A stretch of DNA of 6,506 bases from an uncultured beta proteobacterium (GTDB lineage Bacteria > Pseudomonadota > Gammaproteobacteria > Burkholderiales > SG8-39): NCBI GenBank assembly GCA_902826155.1, contig CADEDU010000004.1, forward strand, positions 116,170 to 122,675. Reading direction: 5' to 3'. Numbering within the stretch: position 1 is the stretch's first letter; each line of letters starts with the position of its first letter. Shown here in pieces: positions 1-5,430 of the stretch. The notes under the pieces were generated by a model. It was not told where the DNA came from and ran no database searches. It was given only the letters and a program-made list of their open reading frames with translations. A program made the translations under genes and the position numbers.

Positions 1-1041
1 GACGATGAATCGGTCCTGTCGCGCGAACGTCGCCTCGGTATCCTGATCGAAGCCGACGATGAAGCCGCCGAGAACGTCGATGCCGTAGCTGTAGAGCCGC
101 TGCACGACGCCGAGCAGATCGGCGTGAACGTTCTGCATCTTGCCGGCCTGTTGCAGGCTGACCGGATCTGGCGTTTCGATGCCGAGGAACACCCAGCTGA
201 ATCGGGCCGCGCGAAACAACTCGAGCAGCTCCGTGTCCTGCGCCAGGTTCACCGATGCTTCGGTGCCGAACTAGAACGGATAGCCTTGCTCGCGCTGGTA
301 GTCGCCCAGGAATCGCAACAGTGCCTTGGCGGCCTTCTTGTCGCCGATCAGGTTGTCGTCGACGAAGAATACGCTGCGTGCGCCAAGTGCACGTAATGCA
401 TCGAGCTCGCGTCCGATCTGTTCAGGTGCTTTGGTGCGCGGCCGTCGGCCGAACATGACGATGATGTCGCAGAACTCGCAGCGATACGGACAGCCGCGCG
501 AAAACTGCACGCTCACGGTCGAATAATTCGCCAGCGGTAGCAGATCGAAGCGGGGCACCGGCGAGTCGGCCAGGCTGACCATGCCCGTCTCACGATAAAG
601 TGGTTGAGGCGTGCCGCGTTCAAAGTCTTTGCAGAAAGTCTTCCAGATGGTTTCCGCCTCGCCGGCGACGACCGTGTCGGCTTCATCGCGATACGCCTCG
701 GGGCATAGCGATGCGTATGAGCCGCCGGCCACGACGAAATAGCCGGCGCGGCGATAGTGCGCGAGCAGTTCCTTCTGCCGCGGATGTTGCACGCCCATTC
801 CGCAGATACCGATGATGTCGGCATCCGGTTGCAATGGAACGGGTTCGACGTTCTCGTCGACGATGCGAACCTGCCAATGCGGCGGACACAACGCGGCGAG
901 TGTGGCCAACCCCAGCGGTGGATTGAGCGCGCGTTTGCCCGGCAGGATTTCGCGCACGGCCCAGCGAAAACTCCAGAAGCTTTCTGGCAGGCGAGGGTTG
1001 ATCAGCAGCAGTCGGGTCTCACGGCTCGTCGCAGCGGACAT
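1..1041 (-). pseudogene. B12-binding-fold radical SAM protein, interrupted by an in-frame TAG, C-terminus beyond window
   Basis: Radical SAM enzymes reduce S-adenosylmethionine at a 4Fe-4S cluster to start radical chemistry; the substrate here is unknown. From ATG at 1041 the protein opens with LLLINPRLPESFWSF and a Rossmann-like B12-binding-type domain (about residues 10-130) that lacks the DxHxxG cobalamin motif. The cluster motif CPYRCEFC follows at residues 184-191, then FFVDDNLIGDK. After 256 codons a TAG stop (271-273) breaks the frame. Beyond it the same frame stays open for 90 codons to the window edge and reads FGTEASVNLAQD, VFLGIETPDP and GIDVLGGFIVGFD, all typical of the radical SAM barrel in this family (DUF4070-type). 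The stop therefore cuts a real gene. An ATG at 1188 adds 49 residues but lacks family-like sequence, so 1041 is preferred, although no clear ribosome binding site precedes it. Family is confident; function is unknown. Confidence 0.82.
271..273 (-). other. In-frame amber (TAG) codon inside the radical SAM gene
   Basis: The plus strand reads CTA here, giving TAG on the minus strand, between ...REQGYPF and FGTEASVNLAQD.... No other stop occurs in this frame from 1041 to 1. One base change from CAG, TAC, TAT, AAG, TGG, TCG, TTG or GAG would create it, so a point mutation or a base-call error is the simplest explanation. Confidence 0.9.
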
Positions 1042-1190
1042 CGGCAGGCTCGGTCGGTAGGGGAGCCCAAGCGTGTAATCGAATCGCCGATCGGGTTTGT
1101 TGAGCCAGCGCAAGGAAACGGCGCGGCCATAGAATGCTTCGTTCGATGGTGTGTTCGACCTTTCCATTCCGTCATCGGCGCCATCCAATC
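1042..1190. other. Divergent intergenic region between radical SAM and crotonase genes
   Basis: These 149 bp must hold the promoters of both flanking genes. On the plus strand a TAGAAT at 1130-1135 resembles a -10 box, but no acceptable -35 hexamer lies 16-18 bp upstream. No strong inverted repeat and no Shine-Dalgarno sequence for either neighbour was seen. Open frames cross the region on both strands, but their translations do not look like extensions of the flanking families. Confidence 0.4.
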
Positions 1191-1967
1191 ATGCGCGATA
1201 CCCAACATACCCGCTCAGAGCTGAATGACGAGGGCATCGCCACGCTCACGCTCGTCAACGCGAAGTCGCTGAACATCATCGGCTCGGCAGCGATCGTGGA
1301 GTTGACCGAAGCGCTGCACGTCCTGGCTGCCCGAGACGATGTACGCGTGCTGATTCTGCGCGGCGACGGCGATCGCGCCTTCATCGGCGGCGCCGACATC
1401 TACGAGATGGCGGATCTGAATCGGGCGAGCGCGGAGGCGTTCATTACCCGTCTCAAGGCACTCTGCGAAGCAGTGCGACAGTTTCCCGCGCCAGTGATCG
1501 CGCGACTCAGCGGTTGGACGCTGGGTGGCGGCCTGGAGGTCGCGGCAGTTTGCGATCTGCGTGTCGCCACTCAAGGTGCGCAGTTCGGCATGCCCGAAGT
1601 TGCCGTGGGTATTCCGTCGGTGATTCATGCGGCGTTGTTGCCGCGGTTGATCGGCACCGCGCGGGCGCGCTGGCTGATCCTGACGGGCGAGACCATCGAT
1701 GCCGCCACCGCTTTGGCCTGGGGACTTGTTCACCAGGTCGTCGCGGAGCAGGCGCTTGATCAGACCATCGCGACGCTCGCGCGCAAGCTTGCGTCGTATG
1801 GCCTGCAGGTGGTGCGCCAGCAGAAGCGCATGCTGCGCGAATGGGAGTCGATGCCCCTCGATGCCGCGATCGAAGCATCCGTCGGCGAATTCGGTCGCGC
1901 CTATCTGACCGGCGAGCCGCAGCGGCACATGGCGGTGTTCAAGGAACGGCAACGCCGTCGTGCGTGA
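1191..1967 (+). CDS. Enoyl-CoA hydratase/isomerase family protein (crotonase fold)
   Basis: Crotonases hydrate or isomerise acyl-CoA thioesters in the cytoplasm, for example in fatty-acid or organic-acid breakdown. The 258-residue length is typical. An oxyanion-hole strand, AFIGGADIYEM, lies at residues 64-73, and GWTLGGGLEVAAVCDLRVA at 108-126. Glu116 in GGGLEVA and Glu136 in FGMPEVAVG match the two catalytic glutamates of enoyl-CoA hydratase (Glu144 and Glu164 in the rat enzyme). Straight after Glu136 the protein reads GIPSVIHAALLPRLIG, where classical hydratases have a GAGGTQRL-type sequence. This suggests a divergent subgroup whose substrate cannot be read from sequence. The ATG at 1191 gives the family-like N-terminus (MRDTQHTRSELNDEGIATLTL); an in-frame ATG at 1134 would add 19 unconvincing residues. 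There is no obvious Shine-Dalgarno. It stands alone, divergent from the radical SAM gene and convergent with the receptor gene. Confidence 0.9.
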   Translation: MRDTQHTRSELNDEGIATLTLVNAKSLNIIGSAAIVELTEALHVLAARDDVRVLILRGDGDRAFIGGADIYEMADLNRASAEAFITRLKALCEAVRQFPAPVIARLSGWTLGGGLEVAAVCDLRVATQGAQFGMPEVAVGIPSVIHAALLPRLIGTARARWLILTGETIDAATALAWGLVHQVVAEQALDQTIATLARKLASYGLQVVRQQKRMLREWESMPLDAAIEASVGEFGRAYLTGEPQRHMAVFKERQRRRA

Positions 1968-1975
1968 GCGGTGGA

Positions 1976-1994
1976 GGGAATGATCGACGTTCCC
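1976..1994. terminator. Weak inverted repeat between convergent genes
   Basis: GGGAA at 1976-1980 pairs with TTCCC at 1990-1994 around a 9-nt loop, in the 44-bp gap between the convergent crotonase and receptor stop codons. The stem is only 5 bp and no T-run follows, so a role as an intrinsic terminator is doubtful. Confidence 0.15.
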
Positions 1995-2011
1995 AATTCA
2001 CGTCGGAAGGG

Positions 2012-2986
2012 TCATTGCAGCCGGATGTTCGCGGTGCGCGCGACTTTTGCCCAGCGATCTATCTCTGCGGCAAGGTGACGGTTCATCTCCTCCGGTGTTG
2101 ACGGGGCAGGTTCAGCACCGAATTTCTGTAGTGCCGCTGGTGCTTCGGGTGCGTTCAACACTTTCTGCATTGCCGCGTTGAGCCGATCGATGACCGGGCG
2201 TGGTGTGGCGGCCTTCACCAGGAACGCGCCCCAGTCGCTCACCTGCAGATTGGGATAGCCCGCCTCGGCCACAGTTGGAATGTCGGGTAACGCAGGCAGA
2301 CGCTTCGGCGAAGTGACGGCGATGCCGCGCAGCTTGCCCGCGTTGATCTGCGGCACCATCGGCGCGGTGGTGATGAAGCCGTAGTCGATCTGGCCATCGA
2401 TCAGATTGGCAATGCCCTGCGGAAACTGCGTGAACGGCACGTGCAGGGCGTCGACGCGAGTCTCGATCTTGAACAGTTCACCGACAACGTGCGCGGGCGT
2501 TCCCGGTCCGCCGGACAGAAACGCGTGCTTGCCCGGACTGGCCTTGAGCATGCCGATGAGGTCGCTGACCGAGCGCACCGGGGATTTCATCGGCACGACG
2601 AGCACGTTGTAGGAGTAGACGGTGCGTCCGACCGTGGCGAAGTCGCGAAGCAGATCGATCGGATAGTTGGTCGCGATGCTCGGTGCGACCGACATCGGCA
2701 TCGAGATCACGAGCACGGTGTAGCCGTCTGCGGGCGCTCGAGTGACCTCCTGCAGGCCAATGAGGTAGATGCCGCCGGGTTTGTTCTCGACGATGACCGG
2801 CTGGCCGAGATCCTTGGCCATGCCCTCGACCATCCACCGCGACACGATATCAAGCGGAGAGGCTGCCGTTGCCGGGACGATCAGTCGTATTGGCTTGGCG
2901 GGATAGTTTTGTGCTGTTGCCAAGCACGAAGCGCACAATGTGGCGAGTGCAAGCAAGGCTCGAGCTGCAACGCGCAAAGCAGTCAT
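2012..2986 (-). CDS. Bug/TctC-family tripartite tricarboxylate transporter substrate-binding protein
   Basis: Bug receptors are periplasmic proteins that capture small carboxylates, amino acids or related solutes, either for a TctAB-type membrane transporter or for signalling. The 324 residues match the family length. A signal peptide (about residues 1-25, hydrophobic core ALLALATLCASCLA) likely cleaves at ATA|QNYP. The mature start YPAKPIRLIVP, LGQPVIVENKPGG (60-72), APADGYTVL (84-92), the LPDIPTVAEAGYP strand (232-245) and a C-terminal helix ending RWAKVAR are family hallmarks. Two usually glycine-rich loops differ: PATAASPLD (38-46) replaces the common P-x-x-A-G-G-x-x-D, and GGIYLIG (71-77) replaces GAGGxIG, so the ligand may be unusual. 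The ATG at 2986 is fixed by an AGGAGGA site 7 nt upstream. No tctA or tctB gene is present, as is common for orphan Bug proteins. Ligand unknown. Confidence 0.93.
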   Translation of the reverse strand: MTALRVAARALLALATLCASCLATAQNYPAKPIRLIVPATAASPLDIVSRWMVEGMAKDLGQPVIVENKPGGIYLIGLQEVTRAPADGYTVLVISMPMSVAPSIATNYPIDLLRDFATVGRTVYSYNVLVVPMKSPVRSVSDLIGMLKASPGKHAFLSGGPGTPAHVVGELFKIETRVDALHVPFTQFPQGIANLIDGQIDYGFITTAPMVPQINAGKLRGIAVTSPKRLPALPDIPTVAEAGYPNLQVSDWGAFLVKAATPRPVIDRLNAAMQKVLNAPEAPAALQKFGAEPAPSTPEEMNRHLAAEIDRWAKVARTANIRLQ

Positions 2987-2993
2987 CGGTGTC

Positions 2994-3000
2994 TCCTCCT
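2994..3000 (-). promoter_or_regulatory. Strong Shine-Dalgarno for the Bug receptor gene
   Basis: The minus strand reads AGGAGGA, ending 7 nt before the ATG at 2986. It is the best ribosome binding site in the window and excludes the upstream in-frame ATG at 3184, which would bury the signal peptide. It suggests high translation. Confidence 0.8.
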
Positions 3001-3002
3001 GT

Positions 3003-3034
3003 GATTCGATGAGCGAATGTATCGCGATTCGAAT
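3003..3034. promoter_or_regulatory. Small palindromes upstream of the Bug gene (possible operator)
   Basis: GATTCGA occurs twice, at 3003-3009 and 3026-3032, 23 bp or about two helical turns apart. The 8-bp palindromes ATCGCGAT (3021-3028) and ATTCGAAT (3027-3034) lie within the same stretch. This is just upstream of the receptor's ribosome binding site, where a promoter and operator are expected. No convincing -35/-10 pair was found, and short palindromes arise by chance. Confidence 0.2.
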
Positions 3035-3087
3035 TTCGTCCCCGTACACCGGTGATATCGAGCAGCGCATGTTCGTCGCTGCGCGAA

Positions 3088-3134
3088 GACGAGCGTCCAG
3101 CTTTCGCGCAGACGCGCGTCCAGGATTTCGCGTC
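3088..3134. repeat. Imperfect tandem duplication of 23/24 bp
   Basis: The unit at 3088-3110 and the unit at 3111-3134 share GACG, GCGTCCAG and TTTCGCG in the same order, with 19 of 24 aligned positions identical and one 1-bp length difference. A partial echo (GAAGACGCGCGG) follows. It lies in the 298-bp divergent gap between the receptor and kinase-like genes, a gap that otherwise shows no gene. It may be a degenerate duplication or binding sites. Confidence 0.4.
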
Positions 3135-3273
3135 GAAGACGCGCGGTCATCGACACTACCGTTCGCGATTGCTCTCGTGTGCACGAATGCGCGAGGTCAT
3201 TTGCGGCCCCGGACGTAGTGCCTCACCAAGCTTGACGAATCGCGCGCACACTCTCATTCATCAGATCCCTGAT

Positions 3274-3278
3274 GGGAG
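3274..3278 (+). promoter_or_regulatory. Shine-Dalgarno for the kinase-like gene
   Basis: GGGAG ends 6 nt before the ATG at 3285. An in-frame TGA at 3270-3272 excludes any longer protein from this frame, so the short N-terminus is genuine and not a mis-chosen start. A TTGACG at 3232-3237 resembles a -35 box but has no good -10 partner. Confidence 0.55.
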
Positions 3279-3284
3279 CGAACT

Positions 3285-3917
3285 ATGCGAGGGGCATTCG
3301 AGATAGTCGACAACCTGCGTGACGGCGATCTGCGTTCACTGCAGACCGATTGCGCCGATGGCATTCGTCGCTGCACCGAGATCATGCAGTCGCTGCTGGA
3401 CGACGTGCAGGACTCGATCAAGCTGCAGCCCGCGTCTCGTCCGTTGAATCGAATGCAGACGTTTCAATGGCGCGCGCTGCTCGACGAGGTGCTGCTTTCG
3501 CTGCTGCCGGTGGCGCAGGATCAGAACCTGGAGTTGCGTGCCCGGATCCTCGCGCCCAAGGTCGATAGCGTGCAAGGTGATCGCGAAAGCATCGGGCGGC
3601 TCGCCACGCTGCTCGTCGAGCATGGCATGCGATTCGCACCGCGTGGTGGCGTGGTCGCGCTCGAGTCGAGCCTGGTTCCAGGGCAGGCGGCCAAGGCGAA
3701 GCTGTATCGACTGAGCGTCGCGCAGACGCTTCCCGGCGAGGCACCTGCCAGACCTACCGATGAGCCGACGGACTCAGGCAAACGCCAACTGGTAGTGCGC
3801 CAATGTGTGGAGCTTGGCGGCTGCGGCATCGTGGTTGAGCACGTCGCCAGCCACTGGAAGACCACATCATGGTTCGACGTGCCGTTGCGCGCCGAAGCCA
3901 CCGTCCAGACCCAGTAG
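3285..3917 (+). CDS. Small degenerate histidine-kinase-like protein (HATPase-like fold)
   Basis: This 210-residue soluble protein resembles the transmitter half of a sensor histidine kinase with the working residues lost. RRCTEIMQSLLDDVQDSIKL (28-47) resembles the second helix of a HisKA dimerisation domain, but there is no preceding H-box histidine. FQWRALLDEVLLSLLPVAQD (60-79) resembles the linker into an ATPase domain, and VQGDRESIGRLATLLVEHG (96-114) the strand and N-box helix. On that alignment the ATP/Mg-binding asparagines are Leu109 and His113. Where kinases have DTGPG, this protein has QTLPG (147-151). The end, VVRQCVELGGCGIVVEHVAS then SWFDVPL, follows the kinase pattern. An upstream TGA and a good ribosome binding site show that it is translated as a short protein. 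It may be a pseudokinase, an adaptor or a decaying remnant; catalytic activity is unlikely. The last 51 bp overlap the opposite-strand transporter gene. Confidence 0.65.
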   Translation: MRGAFEIVDNLRDGDLRSLQTDCADGIRRCTEIMQSLLDDVQDSIKLQPASRPLNRMQTFQWRALLDEVLLSLLPVAQDQNLELRARILAPKVDSVQGDRESIGRLATLLVEHGMRFAPRGGVVALESSLVPGQAAKAKLYRLSVAQTLPGEAPARPTDEPTDSGKRQLVVRQCVELGGCGIVVEHVASHWKTTSWFDVPLRAEATVQTQ

Positions 3918-4460
3918 CGCCGCGACGCCGAGCGCCGCGAAGATAAGCGCGGCGATGCCGTGCACGAGGCGGATCGGAATCCGCTGCGCCATGCGCTCGC
4001 CCAGGATTACCGCCGGCACGTTCGCGATCATCATGCCGAACGTGGTGCCCAGCACCACCGCAACGAGCGCCTGATACCGCGCTGCCAACGCGATCGTGGC
4101 GATCTGCGTTTTGTCGCCAATCTCGACCAGGAAGAACAGCACCAGCGTCGTTCCGAACACGCCGAGGCGATTCGCCCGCGGCTCATTCGTGTCGAGCTTG
4201 TCGGGGATGAGCATCCACGCCGCCATCGCCAGGAACGACGCGCCGAGGATCCAGCGCAGCGTCTCAGGGCGAAGAGTGGAGGTGATCCAGGCCCCGAGCG
4301 CGCCCGCAGCGGCGTGGTTGAGAAGCGTCGCGACCAGGATGCCCAGGGCGATTGGCCACGGTTTGCGGAATCGCGCCGCGAGAACCAGTGCCAGCAGTTG
4401 CGTCTTGTCGCCCATTTCGGCGAGGGCGACGATGCCCGTGGAGACGAGAAAGGCTTCCAG
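3867..4460 (-). CDS. GDT1/TMEM165 (UPF0016) family membrane cation transporter, CTG start
   Basis: This family exports Mn2+ (bacterial MneA/Mnx) or exchanges Ca2+/Mn2+ for protons across the membrane. The 197-residue protein shows the family's internal duplication: three transmembrane segments per half and two signature motifs, EMGDKTQ (residues 15-21) and EIGDKTQ (113-119), whose acidic residues bind the cation. Helices run roughly 2-20, 37-57, 68-86, 103-127, 133-153 and 164-185. Relatives usually begin MEAFLVSTGIVALAE. Here that point reads CTG-GAA-GCC with a GGAG site 7 nt upstream, so initiation at CTG (4460) fits best. The only other candidate, TTG at 4475, has no ribosome binding site and would leave almost no leader. 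No in-frame ATG or GTG lies upstream before a stop at 4524-4526. The 3' end overlaps the kinase-like gene. Family is near certain; the ion is inferred from relatives. Confidence 0.92.
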   Translation of the reverse strand: MEAFLVSTGIVALAEMGDKTQLLALVLAARFRKPWPIALGILVATLLNHAAAGALGAWITSTLRPETLRWILGASFLAMAAWMLIPDKLDTNEPRANRLGVFGTTLVLFFLVEIGDKTQIATIALAARYQALVAVVLGTTFGMMIANVPAVILGERMAQRIPIRLVHGIAALIFAALGVAALLGLDGGFGAQRHVEP

Positions 4461-4467
4461 TCGGCAG

Positions 4468-4471
4468 CTCC
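4468..4471 (-). promoter_or_regulatory. Shine-Dalgarno supporting the CTG start
   Basis: The minus strand reads GGAG, 7 nt before the CTG at 4460. The alternative TTG start at 4475 lies upstream of this site and has no purine-rich motif of its own. The site therefore decides the start. Confidence 0.55.
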
Positions 4472-4487
4472 GCAATATCGGAGCGCG

Positions 4488-4516
4488 ATGGTAAGCGAGC
4501 GAGCCTGCGCTGGCAA
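4488..4516 (-). promoter_or_regulatory. Candidate sigma-70 promoter of the GDT1-family gene
   Basis: On the minus strand TTGCCA (4511-4516, 5 of 6 to TTGACA) is followed by exactly 17 bp and TACCAT (4488-4493, 4 of 6 to TATAAT). Transcription would start near 4481, about 20 nt before the CTG start. This leaves no room for a yybP-ykoY manganese riboswitch, an element often found upstream of manganese exporters. Confidence 0.45.
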
Positions 4517-4523
4517 AGTGCCA
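4511..4523. repeat. Inverted repeat TGGCA-AAG-TGCCA overlapping the -35 box
   Basis: Perfect 5-bp arms flank a 3-nt centre, giving the T-N11-A spacing often seen at LysR-type regulator sites. It covers the TTGCCA -35 hexamer of the divergent transporter promoter, a position suited to repression. No regulator gene lies beside it in this window. Confidence 0.35.
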
Positions 4524-4538
4524 CTATCATCCCGATGC

Positions 4539-4552
4539 ACCTGAACTCAGGT
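4539..4552. repeat. Inverted repeat ACCTGA-AC-TCAGGT
   Basis: Perfect 6-bp arms around a 2-nt centre lie 21 bp upstream of the hydrolase start. A TATCAT at 4525-4530 could be a plus-strand -10 box, although the -35 is poor. In that case the repeat would sit in the early 5' leader of the hydrolase-racemase operon and could act as an operator. A small hairpin is not possible with a 2-nt loop unless some pairs open. Confidence 0.35.
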
Positions 4553-4572
4553 CTGATGATGGGGATGAATGC

Positions 4573-5427
4573 ATGAAGCGTGGCTACACCGATACATCGC
4601 AGGGACAGATCCACTTCTACGCGCACGGCCGCGGCGTGCCGTTACTGATGCTGCACGAGGTGCCGCGCTCGGCGTGGAGCTTCGCGCCGTTGATGCGCCG
4701 CATGGGATCTCGCTTCCGTTGCCTGGCGCCGGACGTGCCTGGGTTCGGTATGTCCGATCCGCTGCCGCCGAAGGCGTCGATGGAAAGCTTGGCCGATGCG
4801 ATGGCGGAATTCCTGGATACGCAACGCATCGAACGCGCGCACGTGCTGGGCTTTCACGGCGGCAACAAGATCGCAGCGGCGATGGCAGCGCGCTTTCCCG
4901 ATCGCGTCGATCGGCTGGTGCTGATCGGCATGACCCACAGCCTGGTGGTGTCGCGCAAACAGCGCAACGCCGCGATCATGGCCGTGGTGCGCAGATACAT
5001 GAGCACCTATCGCGAGCATCCGGACGGTGCGCACCTGCTGCGCAACTGGGCAGCCGACTTCGGCGGTCTCGCGGCGGTGTGGTGGAACCCGTCGATCATG
5101 ACCGCCGGCCGCATTACCGATGCCACGCTGCGGGGTCAGGAGGCGCGCATGATCGAGCTGATCCAGTGCCGGCGCACGATCAAGCAGATCTACACGATGA
5201 ACTTCGCGTTCGACCTGGAAGCGACATTGCGGCGGATCAAGGCGCCGACGCAGGTGATCGAATGCCGCGTGCCGGAAGAGGCGCATCTCGGTGAGCAGGG
5301 GCCGAAGATGTTGCGCGTGCTCAAGCGCGGCGAACTGGTGACGCTCGATGGCGCCGGATTCGATGCAACCGAAGCGCGTGCACCGGAAATCGCCAAGGTG
5401 GCGAGTCGATTTCTGCTGAGGGGTTGA
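4573..5427 (+). CDS. Alpha/beta-hydrolase-fold protein with non-canonical active site
   Basis: The 284-residue cytoplasmic protein has the alpha/beta-hydrolase core: PLLMLHEVPRSAWSF (23-37, oxyanion-hole region), the APDVPGFGMSDP turn (52-63), the nucleophile-elbow strand AHVLGFHGGNKIAAAMAARF (89-108) and DRVDRLVLIG (110-119). A cap domain covers roughly 125-215. The elbow reads G-F-H-G-G, with His95 where hydrolases carry Ser, Asp or Cys. Near the C-terminus LDGAGFDATEARAPEIA (258-274) has Phe263 where the catalytic His normally follows Gly. A classical Ser-His-Asp triad is therefore absent. Similar GxHxG elbows occur in a divergent hydrolase subgroup, so this may be a family trait and not decay. 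The ATG at 4573 gives the usual MKRGYTDT-GQIHF opening, with a weak GGGGA upstream. It is the first gene of an operon with the racemase-like gene. Substrate unknown. Confidence 0.88.
   Translation: MKRGYTDTSQGQIHFYAHGRGVPLLMLHEVPRSAWSFAPLMRRMGSRFRCLAPDVPGFGMSDPLPPKASMESLADAMAEFLDTQRIERAHVLGFHGGNKIAAAMAARFPDRVDRLVLIGMTHSLVVSRKQRNAAIMAVVRRYMSTYREHPDGAHLLRNWAADFGGLAAVWWNPSIMTAGRITDATLRGQEARMIELIQCRRTIKQIYTMNFAFDLEATLRRIKAPTQVIECRVPEEAHLGEQGPKMLRVLKRGELVTLDGAGFDATEARAPEIAKVASRFLLRG
5419..5423 (+). promoter_or_regulatory. Shine-Dalgarno of the racemase-like gene inside the hydrolase 3' end
   Basis: AGGGG lies within the last codons of the hydrolase gene, 7 nt before the ATG at 5431. With stop and start only 3 bp apart, the two genes must share a transcript and are probably translationally coupled. 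Confidence 0.6.
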
Positions 5428-5430
5428 TGA

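Noticed and set aside
1042..1188. A 49-residue N-terminal extension of the radical SAM protein from ATG at 1188
   Set aside because: It would place the start within 3 bp of the divergent crotonase start, leaving no promoter room, and the added residues do not resemble the family's usual N-terminus.
1215..1952. A 245-codon minus-strand frame opposite the crotonase gene
   Set aside because: Composition and lack of motifs show it as a shadow of the crotonase reading frame.
2441..3004. A 187-codon plus-strand frame opposite the Bug receptor
   Set aside because: It mirrors a clearly coding gene, has no ribosome binding site of note and no family resemblance.
4511..4530. A sigma-54 (-24/-12) promoter beginning at TGGCA
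   Set aside because: The required GC of the -12 element is not at the correct spacing from GG; the position reads CT.
4461..4572. A yybP-ykoY manganese riboswitch upstream of the GDT1-family gene
   Set aside because: Such elements often precede manganese exporters, but the predicted leader is about 20 nt and the conserved riboswitch cores were not seen in the gap.
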